Source: Lichenostomus cassidix
Taxonomy: Eukaryota > Chordata > Aves > Passeriformes > Meliphagidae
Assembly: GCA_008360975.2 (NCBI GenBank)
Contig: CM039182.1
Coordinates: 48,682,491-48,746,490, forward strand
Length of the DNA: 64,000 bases
Direction of reading: 5' to 3'
The position numbers and the translations under genes are program-made. Each line of letters starts with the position of its first letter. The first letter of the stretch is position 1. Below are positions 21,906 to 32,926 of the stretch, piece by piece. The notes beneath the pieces were generated by a model. That model did no database searches. It was not told the origin of the DNA and worked only from the letters and a program-made list of their open reading frames with translations.

Positions 21906-24900
21906 ACCTTTCTCTCCTGGTCCATAGGTTTTGTCTTACAGTTTCTTGCAGTGTCCTTTTTTAAATTCAGGTAGGGCATGTCAGGCACACACACACAAAT
22001 TGACTACTGATGAATAATGACCCTACAATACTGAAATAATAGCTTGAAGAACCAAATACTTTAGCCATTACTTATGTGAAACCCTCACTAATTTGAGCCT
22101 GAAAGGGAAATCTATTTGAATAAAACCTGCATGACCAGGCCAAAAAATGCTAATAAATGAAAAGGAAAGACTGAACGGAGAAACAAGTAAAGGACTCCGA
22201 GTTCTGAACAGTGCAGAAATGACCTGGAGGAGCATTGCTAATGATTCAGAGAAGTCATTGCAAACATTTTTCTTCTTGTACATCTCCCTCCAATTTAGAG
22301 AGCATTTGGGTGCTGTTCTTTTACATAAACACTCCCTCCCTCACTCTGTTCAATCTAATTGGTACAGGCCAGCTCTCCTGGATGATCACCATCATTCCTT
22401 CAATTAAATGATTATAAATCTCTTGGCTAGCTCTCATTTTCAAGGCTGCAGACTGCCTGGCTGTGTGTTAAGTTAGCACCACTCCCACCTCCCTTCTCAA
22501 CCCTTCTTCAACACCTCTCCCTAGCCTTTCCTTAGGTTCCCTGCCTCCCCTCATCGTTCCCTCTGAATGTCCTTCCTCATCTTTACCTGCAAATGGCCTG
22601 TTTTTCAAACTCAGCTGTGACCCACAGAAGACACAGGCACCCAAGATCTGCCCACAGATGCCCACAGCCTGCCACTCACATGTTCCTGATTCATACCCAG
22701 CCATCGAGATCCCTTCAAATGAGGTTTGTTGCCAATTAATTTCACTTTCAAAGGTGACTGTCATGACATGGTATGTCAGCAGTCCTCTGGCATTCATCCT
22801 CTTTTCATCTCTGCATAGAAATGGAGTCACAGGAACATAGTCCTTATCTGTCCTTTGCAGTTTTTCTCTAGATCCATTCAGCGTTTTACTCACCTTCACA
22901 GATGCACATCCCAAGGACAGTAGAGACCCTGGGCTTTACAGTGTACCTTCAAACCACCTAGTAGAAATGTCAGCCTGTGTGTCTCTGCCTCTCCTTTTCC
23001 TGTAAATGGGTTCATCTGTCTAGATAAATGGCAGCCATCTGCAGATTGTCTCAGAAAGATCACTGCCTCAAAGATAAAAGGTACAGTAAATAAAGCATTT
23101 GTAGATAACCATTGTCTCAATTCATCATTTGACTGACTCTCAGCCATTCAACTTATTTGCTAACAGGCTGGAAAGACCAGAGGGTCCTTTCAGTCTTTCT
23201 GCGGAGCGCTCAAGGCACTTCAAAATATCTCTCTCAACTTTTTCCTTTTGCTACCAGCATTGCTTTTTCTGTTGCACCTTCTGAAGGTTGTCACCTGAGA
23301 AGTGGCAATTGGGCAGCCTGTTGGCAGAAGCAAGTAAGCCAAAATCACAAGGTCTGTCTGAAGAGTCAACAGCAACCCAGACACGAGCAATGGAAAAGCA
23401 AAGGTCATGTGCCAACTTCAAGAAAGTAGCTACTAGAAAATGCACAAAAGAGACATCTTTTAGCTTAAGAACAACCAAAGTGAGCAGCCCACGCAGTGAA
23501 ATATGATGAGGTTCCCCTGAGATTCACATCAACCTCTCTGTTGCAATGTTACTGAGGAGGGACTGATCAGAGTTGCAGGTAAGCAGCTGATAAGAGCCTA
23601 CTCCCCACATTCCTCTCACATTCCTCTCCATAACACCTGATGCACTTCTCTCTTACCAGGACCTGTACATACTGCTGCCCTGATCAATTAGCCAATGTTG
23701 TTTCAGGGATCAGACAAAGACCAAGACTGTATCAAGGTCCTTTCTCTCTTGCCTCAGTGATCAAACAGGTCCTGATGCAATTCTGTCAGCACGTGCAGAC
23801 TCTGAGTAGTTGTGTTTTAATCTGATAGAGGGATGTTAGGATGGCATTTCAGTGTCAATGGAATATGGGGCTGAATGGCTTTTAATTAGATATTCAAAGC
23901 CATTCAATATCTTACATATTTTATTTAATGGCCTAGAAAATATGCTTTTTAGCATATAAGACTGCAGAATTGGTGTCTGAGGACTACAGTATTATTACAA
24001 CTTCATGCAGTGGCAAAATAGATCACCTTTCTTGTGCACTTAACGAACAAATACCATTGCAAAAGCACCACTTATTGTCTATTAGAGTAAGAGCAAAGAT
24101 ACTGTGCTAGTACTCTGTTATTTGTGTTTAAAGAAAAGCACGGCACAGACAATCATCCTACCAAATAAATCTATTGGTGTGGTAGAGTGCAAGTTTTTCA
24201 ATGAACTGTTACTTACCTGCTGCTTTTTGACCTTTTGAGGTGTGTTTGCCTGAGGTGCTGATTTAAGGAGTCAATGAGTTTCAGCAGCATTCAGCACAGC
24301 TCAGAAATGTGATCTTACAAGTGTCTCTGTTCTGTGTTTCAGTCAGTTGGAAACCACTTTATACATAACAAAGACCATGACTGAGAAACAGGAAGTAGTA
24401 TTATACTTCTGCACATATCTTTTCAGAAACCCGGTTTGTCTTGTTAAATTCTACACCTGAATGCTGATCCGGAATCCTGCCATTGAATTCAGAATTAAAA
24501 ATAAAATTAACAAACAATAAAAAAAGTCAGATTCTTTTGATTCCAAAGCCTATAATTCATGATCAAACATAAACCTTAAGTGAGAAATACTCTCATTAAT
24601 CTCATTTTATGATTTTCAGATTTGTCTTCCTACCATGCATATCTTTTCTTTTTCTTTCCCTACTTTTCTCCCCTGAATCTCTCAGGTACTATTTCACCTT
24701 TAAAACTAATAAAACTCTTCAATCATCAGGCTGTTAATTCAAATATTTCTTTTTCACTAGTGAAGAGAATTAACATTTTCTTCACTTTCCTGTAAGGGAT
24801 TTGCAATCATCCACTAATCAAGATAAATAGAAGAGAAATCACAAACTACCCGAGGCCAAGAGTTTTGTACTTGGGTGCTTAATGACAAACACACAAATCC

Positions 24901-26039
24901 ATATATAAGTAACCAAATAAACAACCCAATTAAAAAAAAATACAGAACTTCCAGCAATCCCCATTGATTTCCCTAGTCACTTTGTTTTCTTCATTGCTAG
25001 AGAAAAATTGAGTACTTATACACAACGCCTAACTGTGGGTATTCACATTTGAAAATATTTACTTTGGAAAAACTATTCAACTATTCTGAGAAACTTCTGC
25101 CCCAATATAAGAAATGAAAAACACCAAAATTGTGTTGACAACTGTAAACTATGGGATTAAGAAGATAACTTCTTATATCTTATATAATGTCAAACTTATT
25201 GATTCATGGTGCCACTGAGTTATGCATATTGACCTGAGAGATTTCTGGTAACTAGCAAATAAAAGTGTTCCTTATGACTGGCAAATCACGGCATGCAGGT
25301 CTGCAAAGCCTAAGACAGACATTGCATGATTTCACATTTGCTTTTGAAGCAGAGAGCAAGAAAATTGTTACTAGACTGGAACTCATAAGATTAGGGAATT
25401 CTCAGACTGCCATTTCTCGATGAACCTGACCCTATAATCCCTGTATAACTGGTCACACATAGGGGAATTTCTAAATTCAGACTCCCTAGATTTTTGCAGG
25501 CAGCTGGTTTGCATTATTTCACATCTGAGAATGGGCCAGGGAATGGTAAGCAATGGTAAAACCTAAAAAGTATGCAAGAGTGATGGCTTGCCTTCACCCA
25601 TATTCCTGCTCCCAACTCTCTGAAATCACTGATACCATAGCAAAAATTCTTTGATTTCCAAAATGTAGGAACGTACCCTATTAGAAAAGCACTGAGGAGA
25701 ATTCATAGCTCTTGAGCTTAGAATAAAACCTATACCTCATAAAAAATAAATAAATAAAAACATACTGAAGAATGTCACATTGCCAAGTGGTTTGGCTACT
25801 GCTAGGTTGCCGGGACATTCATTTTCCTTCAGGCATTTCCCAGGTGGCTACAGAATCTTCCAGCTGAAACCTCTGTGCTCCTGTGGCAATATTGACACAT
25901 AGCAGAAGCACTGATATCCTACCTATCTTTGTGGGACTGCAAATACAGGATGTTGTTTACTCAGGAGTGTTATTAGCCATGGAGTCTCTGAGCTCCAGTT
26001 GTTAGTAAACATTCATTATCAGAATCTTCTATGAAAATC
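21906..26039. other. Non-coding sequence with simple repeats
   Basis: No recognised gene. A CA run lies at about 21985-21997, a pyrimidine-rich stretch at about 22476-22590 and an AAAT/AATA run at about 25741-25758. A minus-strand frame of 148 codons (22468-22914) overlaps the pyrimidine-rich part and is probably composition-driven. Confidence 0.45.
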
Positions 26040-26440
26040 ACAAGAAGACAGCAAATATGACGAGGCAGTCTTCTCAGTTTTTCTTACGCAACTGCCTCTC
26101 GGGACTAATTAGAGCTGCTTTTGTAATTCACAAGCTATAAATTCCTTCAGATGCTTTTGGAAACACTATGTGATCTCCTCGGTGAGATTCTGCTTTGTGC
26201 TGATATGGCAAGTCAGCTAAACTTCTCAAAGCATGTAACAATCTGTCTGATTAATGCAGAGAGGAAAGCCGAGTGTGGTAACAGAATAATGGCAGCTGGT
26301 TTGTTAATTTGATGTTTCCCTTCCTCACTCACTTAAGGTTAATTGTATATCCTGCAGAAGTCTGCACTCCATTCTCCTGCTAGACTTTTTTCTAATTAGC
26401 TGAATAACGCCATCTTATTTAATGACTGACCACAGATAAG
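26040..26440. promoter_or_regulatory. Candidate conserved non-coding element (enhancer-like)
   Basis: A 400-bp stretch without repeat character and with clustered transcription-factor-like sites: TAATTA homeodomain cores at 26106-26111 and 26393-26398, a CAGCTG E-box at about 26293-26298, CACTTAA (NK2-like) near 26331, and GCCATCTTA near 26410. Its mixed composition differs from the AT-rich flanks. Conservation cannot be seen from one sequence, so this is an inference from motif content only. Confidence 0.25.
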
Positions 26441-26889
26441 AGCTAGAACAGACTATGCCTACATTGCAAAAAGAGCAACTGAAAGCCATAAGATGGGAAT
26501 CCGAAATGCTGGTTAATGCTGGATACCAAAATGCAGACATTCTCTCTTTTTGAAGGAAGCAAAGGATGTCCAGCCACAGATTTTAAGTCCCACTTGCAAT
26601 TACTCCTCCCTTGTGGGCAGGTAGGACCCACAGTTAGACACGTTAAGTATGGGCCAGACCACTACACCGGTATCTGCCAGCCACAGTTTTAGCAGGATCT
26701 AGCATCCTTCCAATTGTTCCTACAGGGGACAGCAAGACAGCAGGTGTGTAATGCACATTTGGTCTGAAAGCCTGGATAACCAAAAGGACATTTCACCCTG
26801 CTCTTGCTGTGTCTCCCACATTCAGATTAGAGACAAAACACAGAGAAGGTGTGTTCTGTTGGCAGACCACCAACAGAAAAGAGTTTGGG
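26441..26889. other. Non-coding sequence
   Basis: No gene, named repeat or clear regulatory site is seen. Confidence 0.5.
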
Positions 26890-26940
26890 TTTTTTTGGTT
26901 TTTTTTTTTTTTTTTTTTTTTGGTTTTTTTTTTTTTTTTT
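26890..26940 (+). repeat. Interrupted poly-T tract (T7-GG-T23-GG-T17)
   Basis: 51 bp consisting of three T runs separated by two GG pairs, at 26897-26898 and 26922-26923. On the minus strand it is poly-A with CC interruptions. No retrogene or SINE body is visible on the side where a poly-A tail would be expected, so it is called a simple repeat. It is likely to vary in length between individuals and to be error-prone in assembly. Confidence 0.95.
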
Positions 26941-29080
26941 GGCTGAGGCTGACACTGGGGAAAAATAAGAGAAAGCTGATCGTGAGAAAAGCAAGACAAG
27001 TTAGCAGCAGCAGAAAGGGAGTGGCAGAGCTATCCATGGCCAAAATCCAGCTGCATAAGGAAGGACTGGAGTCTGAAAGAAAATTACCAGCTCTAGGGTT
27101 AGCTGAATGTAATGGAAAAGACTGAGGGACATGAGATGCAAATAGTATCTTAGCAAGATTTTGCATGGAGATATTTAAAAGAGGCAAGATTTGAAGAAAG
27201 AAACAATACCTTATATTAGACAAGACAGATACAGGTGGGAAAAAAACAAGCAGATCTCATAGATGTTTCTTCTCTTTCTTTTTTTTCAATTATACCAGTT
27301 GACCTAATAAAAGATATATTTTCTTCCAAACCATCTCCCTCTTACATCCTGAGAGAATCACAAGTGCAATAACTTTTTACTATCATGCTGATTTTAAAAT
27401 ATAATATTTAGTCTTTCCTGTAAACATATTTGGAAGATGTGAAGAATGGATGGATATTATAGCTATGTTCTTATGCCAACAATCTCCTTACTAAATATTA
27501 TTGAAAACAGAACTAATTGACTGGGATTTCTTTTATTTTCTTTTTTTTTTTTGTTCAATCAGCTCCTTGGTTGTAAAGTTTTTCTGTTTTGCTTTAGAAA
27601 TAAAATATTGAGTAGGAAGAAGCAATATAAATGGATAATGAAAGCAAATTATTATCAAAATGTTCCCCTCTTCACTGCTACAATAAAAGCAAATTGTATT
27701 ATGCTAACAAAGCCAAATTGTCAAATACAAAACTACAATTTGGTTTAATATACCATTGTGCTCTGCATATCCAAAATGTCCCAAAGTATATTATAATAGT
27801 AAAAAAACAGTCTTATTACCATATGTGTCTGATTTCGTTACCAACCAAGCACTAAATTGAACAATTAACTACCTAATATATTTATCAAAGCTTTCTGGGT
27901 TTTCTTCTCCTGCAGCTGTATACCAGGGCTGTAATCCTGAATTTTTTATTTTGTTCTGGCTTAAACCATAATTTTGTGTATTAAAGTGCAAGAACTAATC
28001 CAAAATTACATCAGCAACTCAAAGTTTAACCTCTGGGGCTACATCCCTCTCAGTGCATTAAAGAGAGTCTGTGAAGGTTCACAAGCACTGGTCAGTGATT
28101 GCCTTTTGCCCACACTCAAGCTCTAAAAGAGTCCCCAAACCCACTTTGTGACAAACCACAAGTTCTCCAGGGAGGTTACACATAGCTACCTTGTTCTGGA
28201 GTCTGTGAGACTCTAGAGGTCACAAACTCCTGAGTCTGTAAGACTTCAGTAGCAAGAGATTAGGCACTGGATAAGTTTGCTTACAAGAGCTATACCCTCT
28301 GTGTCTTTGAAATATATATTTAAAGACAGATTTTCAAAAGAGATCTACTGTCACGTAAAGACCAAAATACTCAGCTAGATTTGCAGAGTTGTACCATGAA
28401 GATGTCAATCAATTCTAAAAACCCCTGTATTTTCCATTTCATTCCTATGGGTAGGAATTTTTTACAAATCTGACCCTCCAGTATAAAGAATTCATCTGAG
28501 ACTAGCTGTAATGTATATGATCTCTAAGCAAGTTTCATCCGAGTTATTTAAACTCTATTTCACTCTGTGCAAAATGAGTTCAGAAATCTCCCAGATAAAG
28601 TTTCTCAAGATTGTCTCATTTCTGTTGCATGTAACTCTTTCAGCTGCCTGATCTCAGTCCCTAACAAAGTATTCTCCAAGTTCAAATTTGGGCATGAAGT
28701 GGTTTTCTTTTCAATGCAGCCATCAAACCAAACTCCTGGGCAAAGAAAGAAAGAAACTACTAGTTTGAGTCATACCAAATTTTTAGAAGTTTGTAGCGTA
28801 CTAAACTCTAACCCACCTACTGAACTTAACTCCTAATGGCACTGAAATTCACATTCACCCCTTTAAACTAAATCCCACTCTGCTCCCACAGCCAATCCTA
28901 CAATATAATCTCCTGTGCTGCTTACTTTTTGAGGTCTATTCAGGATTGCAAGATGACTCTTTCAACTGCCTGTTGTAACTCAGCCTATTCAGTACTTTTG
29001 TGGACCACTGGCATATTCCTGATAAAAACAGAAGAAGAGAATACCCACCATGCTGTCTTTCTTCCTCCACATAGCTACCT
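26941..29080. other. AT-rich non-coding sequence
   Basis: T12 at about 27540-27552 and a GAAA run at about 28743-28754. An 89-codon plus-strand frame (28567-28836) is not recognisable. Confidence 0.45.
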
Positions 29081-29140
29081 CTAGTACTCAGGCAGTTATT
29101 TCCAGCTGCTGGTACCTTCCATCAGTAATATGTTTTCCTA

Positions 29141-29554
29141 GTATAATTTTATCTTCATTCCAACATACTGAGGTCTTGGCAACACAAGCAGTAGATGTTT
29201 GATCATGTTCAGCTGGGGATCTTTAATGTACTGGGTTATCTCGGCAAGATACTCTGCTGCTTTTCTTGCCAGCATCATGCATATGCTACCAGCCTCTAAA
29301 TGGTTTCCTTCCACAGCAGTGGGATCTACTCACCTTTCTGTGACCTAGGCCTGTTGCTTATCAGCACTGCCAGGACTATACTGAGGTGGGGCCACAGAGA
29401 AGATGAAATCCATCTGGTCACTGATGTAATGTTCTCTGTAGTTCCTGTTGGCTCCTCCACTATCCAGCAGCTCCACTAAGACCTTTTGGGCCTGCCAGAG
29501 ATGCAAGTTCTCTAAACATCTTGCAGATATCTTGCATGGATGTCTCTGTGATAT
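29141..29554 (-). pseudogene. Decayed coding-like frame, unidentified
   Basis: One minus-strand frame is open for 69 codons (29554 down to 29348), broken by TAG at 29345-29347 and TGA at 29330-29332, then open for another 63 codons down to 29141, where TAG occurs at 29138-29140. So about 136 of 138 codons are sense in one frame. The translated sequence has balanced, protein-like composition, for example QAQKVLVELLDSGG in the first run and KAAEYLAEITQYIKD followed by LLLVLPRPQYVGMK in the second. It has no ATG start in a suitable place, and no family is recognised. It may be an old pseudogene, a domesticated or dead transposon, or a chance run. Confidence 0.35.
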
Positions 29555-29601
29555 CTAAGGAGCGCAGGCCAGGGAGTTAGGACACCTGTAGCTCAAATGG
29601 A

Positions 29602-30699
29602 ATGTTAGTGTTATTCCACGATTACTCACCAGTGCAGTCTTATTGTGCCAAATACAACATAAAACCTTCTAGGAGGCCTTCTGTGGCCAGTTTATAAGCT
29701 CAACATTAGCCACCTGCTGTCACTGAAAAGGCAGATTATCTACTCCTGAAGTCAGCTTCAGTCAGGAAAACTCCATGCAACAGCTCAGCCCATATAAAGA
29801 AAATAGCCCAATCTGAAGCTTTCTCTCCACCTATGCTATAAAACTCATTCAGTTTTTACCTGAGCACAAATTGGCATCTAAAAACTCTTAAACAAGGGAA
29901 GTTTCAACCTGAGCACAGCTTCAGGACCACACTCATATTGCCCTCAATCCTTTCTATGTTCTCCTGGTTTTTTTCTCCCTGGCATAGTAGAAGCCACAGC
30001 TCATAAAGTTGTCCTGGTTCCCATTTTTTGGACTCCTGGGAAGTGGCCAAGCCTTACTCCATCACTTCCCTAGCACTCACGCTCAAGAGCAAGCCTTCTG
30101 CATTCTCAGATTCTCTACCTTCTCCTTGCTCCCATTAAACTTTTATCTTAAGACCTTGTACATGTTTTCCACTACTTGCTTGTCTCATTTGATCCTTTTT
30201 TTTTTCTGTACAGTTGATCTCCTCCTGTTATTTTGCCTGCCTTTCTCTAAGGCTAACAAGATTTTCTGGAATCTCTCCTGTAAACTGATGTCAGTAGTCA
30301 TACCAATGATTTTCCTTGGCTCTAATTTGTCAGTCTATTATGTTTTCAAAGCAACATAAGGTGGGCAGAGATCTGAGCTTGGTAACATACACATCTATTC
30401 ACTCCAGGAGCAGGCGATGAAGCAGGCAAGTCTGAGAGTCCATCAGAGACAGCACTCTAAATCTTAAGCAAGGCATCAAATAATTCCTTTCGTAAACCTA
30501 TCAAACTCCTTCAGGAAGAGATTTTCTGCATTGCTCTGACAGTTGAAAATCTTATTCTAATTTCTAAATTTTTCTCATTAACAGATAGCATAGATATTTT
30601 TTTCATTTATCATCATCATTCTTTGTCTTAATGTGTTTTTTATCCCTCCATAGTGTTTACTCACCTGATGTGTGTGGATGGCAATCATCCCTGCTCATC
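29602..30699. other. Non-coding sequence, possible continuation of the decayed region
   Basis: A 116-codon plus-strand frame (30009-30359) is rich in hydrophobic residues, as expected from pyrimidine-rich DNA. No clear protein-like minus-strand run continues from the 29-kb block. No named repeat. Confidence 0.35.
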
Positions 30700-31060
30700 C
30701 TTAATACTGCTAACCTAAAGAAAGCATAACCATTTAATCTCTGTTTGTAAGATAAGGATCTCCATTCTCTTAGTTACTCTAGTATCCTTCCTTCCTGTCT
30801 TTTCCAGTTTGAATTATCTTTCTTGAGTAGGGGTGATCAGAAGAGCACACAGACTTTCACATCCCTTGCAGAGAAACATAAGCCCTTCTCTCCTGTATTG
30901 GAAAGTTCTCTGCCAAGGAAACCCAGAATCACAAGACCTTTCTCAAGGTAGGACACCTGGTGTCTCACTGCCATTCTGTAGGAAGAGCATACATGGATCC
31001 TGTGTCTTGATCAAGGACTTCCACTCCTACTTCTTCATTTCCATTATGAAGCTTGTTACA
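30700..31060 (-). mobile_element. Ancient CR1-type LINE fragment (probable)
   Basis: In antisense the plus strand shows TTTTCCAGTTTGAATTATCT at about 30803-30822, then TTTCTTGAGTAGGGGTGATC and AGAAGAGCACACAGAC. This is the order of the old sauropsid CR1 3' region (a TTTTCCAGTTC...ATCTTTCTTGAG...GACCAGAACTGCACAC block). The right part, about 30870-31060, fits less well. It is diverged and non-coding. Confidence 0.6.
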
Positions 31061-32781
31061 GTCTTATTGGGATCACTTATGTTGAATGTGTCTGTCAGCT
31101 CTGCTCTTTCTCTGTTTCTGCATCATTCCAGGCAAGAATCTCAACTCAGTTTTCATTTTTTCATGTCTTAAGACCTTCAGTAAACATGAAAAAAAATACT
31201 ATGGATTCCCATTTTTTCAATGCCACCTCCTTTGTCAACTCAGAAGGAGAACTTGTCCTTATTTCTTCCTCTTCTGTGCTGTAGTCGAGAAGTGCAGTGT
31301 CTTGACAGACCAAAAATCTTAAATGCTGCCATATCTTTTGCTTCTGTTTTGCAGAGCACACTACTAAGTGTGCTCTTACTTGACTCTTGCTTGACTGACC
31401 ACTGGCAATAGGCTTCTCTTTCAGACCTCTAGCAGTGCCCCAAAGCAAAAAGATCACATCTTAGCTCTTTTCTAATTCTTCATTTTTCACCTGCCATGTC
31501 CCCCTCCAAATCCCTTGCTCACATCTACAAAGGAAGGCCACAGTCCAGCTTGACAAAGCTACACACAGCAACATGGAGCAACTCACCCAAAATGTTGTGA
31601 TGCACATAAAAAGGCACTTTTGCTTTTCAAGTCTCAATCTGCACTCTAGGATACATGGGAAAGTTCCTTTACCACAATGGTTGTTTGCAGCAGATTCTCT
31701 CCAGCACACTCTAGCCCTGGCAGACAGAATTTTTCCCCAGTATTTTCACTCCTGCTGCCTTCAACAACTTCCAAACCAATCATTATGACATACATCAAAA
31801 GCTTTTCATCTGAAGTTCTGACAGATTTCTGGAGAAAGGTTGGGGGGTTGTTCATTTAATAGACACCAGGGAAGACCAACTCCAGGTTTAAAAATCTGAG
31901 TAGCCTAAATGAAGTTATTTTTCCCCACTTTAGCCTTAAAGCCAAAATAGTGTTATTTTCTTAATAGCTTACACCAGCTTGTTTTCTTTCACAAGCAGCA
32001 GCACTTTAAGTAGAGAGCCCACACTATAATAATTTACTTGGGGAGAACAGATGGAAGTGGAGAGGGTCAAGGCTGAGTTGCATGCTGTGGCTTTTTGTGT
32101 GCATTCATCTGTGCTACTTTTCCATTTTGACAATGCAGTTCTAAGACTATTGGTATTTTTTTCAGACAGTGAATTATAAAGTTAGAAAGGTAACAGTGTT
32201 TAGCAAACAGATAGGTCATAAACTAAATTGTACAACACTGTGCCTTCTTGTTTGAGTTAGAGGGTCAAATTCTTAGTACTTTTAAGGACTTTAGAGAGCA
32301 ATTTGTGAGGAAAATAGGAAGAGGATAATTTACAAAATTTCTCCCATGCCCCTGGTTTGAAAATTGCATGAGTTAATCCTCTAACATATATAAAGTTGTC
32401 TGAAGACTGCTCTTCTTCCATCAACTGCCAGGAGCTTTGAGAAGCCACAGCACAGAAAGAGAAAGGAGAGGCACAGTGGGATCCCAGCCACACAGGTAAA
32501 TAATGCAGTTCATTCAAAGATGATCCTACCTAATATTCTCCACTGGCTATTCAGGAGGATCATATTAAAAGAATGTAGGCATTTTGGTACAGAGAAAACT
32601 AAAGCAAATTTCTTCCTCTATTCTTGCCTTCATTTCTAGATTAGTTGTAGAGATGAGGAAAGAAATATGTCTGCAAAACGTTGCATGTCTCTCAAATATA
32701 TATGCAAACTGTGAAACTTTTTCAGTCTATGCAAACCTGGTGTTCATCTGTGAGGATATCTGTCCATGTTATCCAGTCTTT
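31061..32781. other. Non-coding sequence
   Basis: Several minus-strand frames of 70-98 codons lie at 31161-31457, 31461-31709, 31646-31855 and 32257-32517. The last contains a protein-like run (EEEQSSDNFIYVRGLTHAIF) behind a pyrimidine-rich acceptor-like site near 32430-32455. None is recognised. Confidence 0.35.
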
Positions 32782-32926
32782 TGGGATGGGCTGCCAGGGA
32801 AATGGTGGAGTGGAGGTATTTAAAAGACGTGTAGATATGGCATTTATTCAAACGTGGTGGACATTGCAATGTTAGGATAATGATTTGACTCAATGGCCTT
32901 TCCAATCTAAAAGAGTCTATGATTCT
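32782..32926 (+). mobile_element. CR1 LINE 3' end
   Basis: Begins in the ORF2 end (GGGCTGCCAGGGAAATGGTG, the usual 'GGCTGCCCAGGGA' phrase) and runs through GACTCAATGGCCTTTCCAA to the tail GTCTATGATTCTA at 32914-32926. It is a short 5'-truncated copy, diverged but clear. Confidence 0.92.

Noticed and set aside
22468..22914. 148-codon minus-strand frame
   Set aside because: Its end lies on a pyrimidine-rich stretch that yields glycine, arginine and glutamate runs; no motif was recognised and no start context supports it.
26751..27223. Frames of 68 to 133 codons over the poly-T tract
   Set aside because: Their length is due to the homopolymer, read as poly-phenylalanine or poly-lysine.
30009..30359. 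116-codon frame resembling a membrane protein
   Set aside because: The hydrophobic residues simply reflect pyrimidine-rich DNA; there is no topology or family match.
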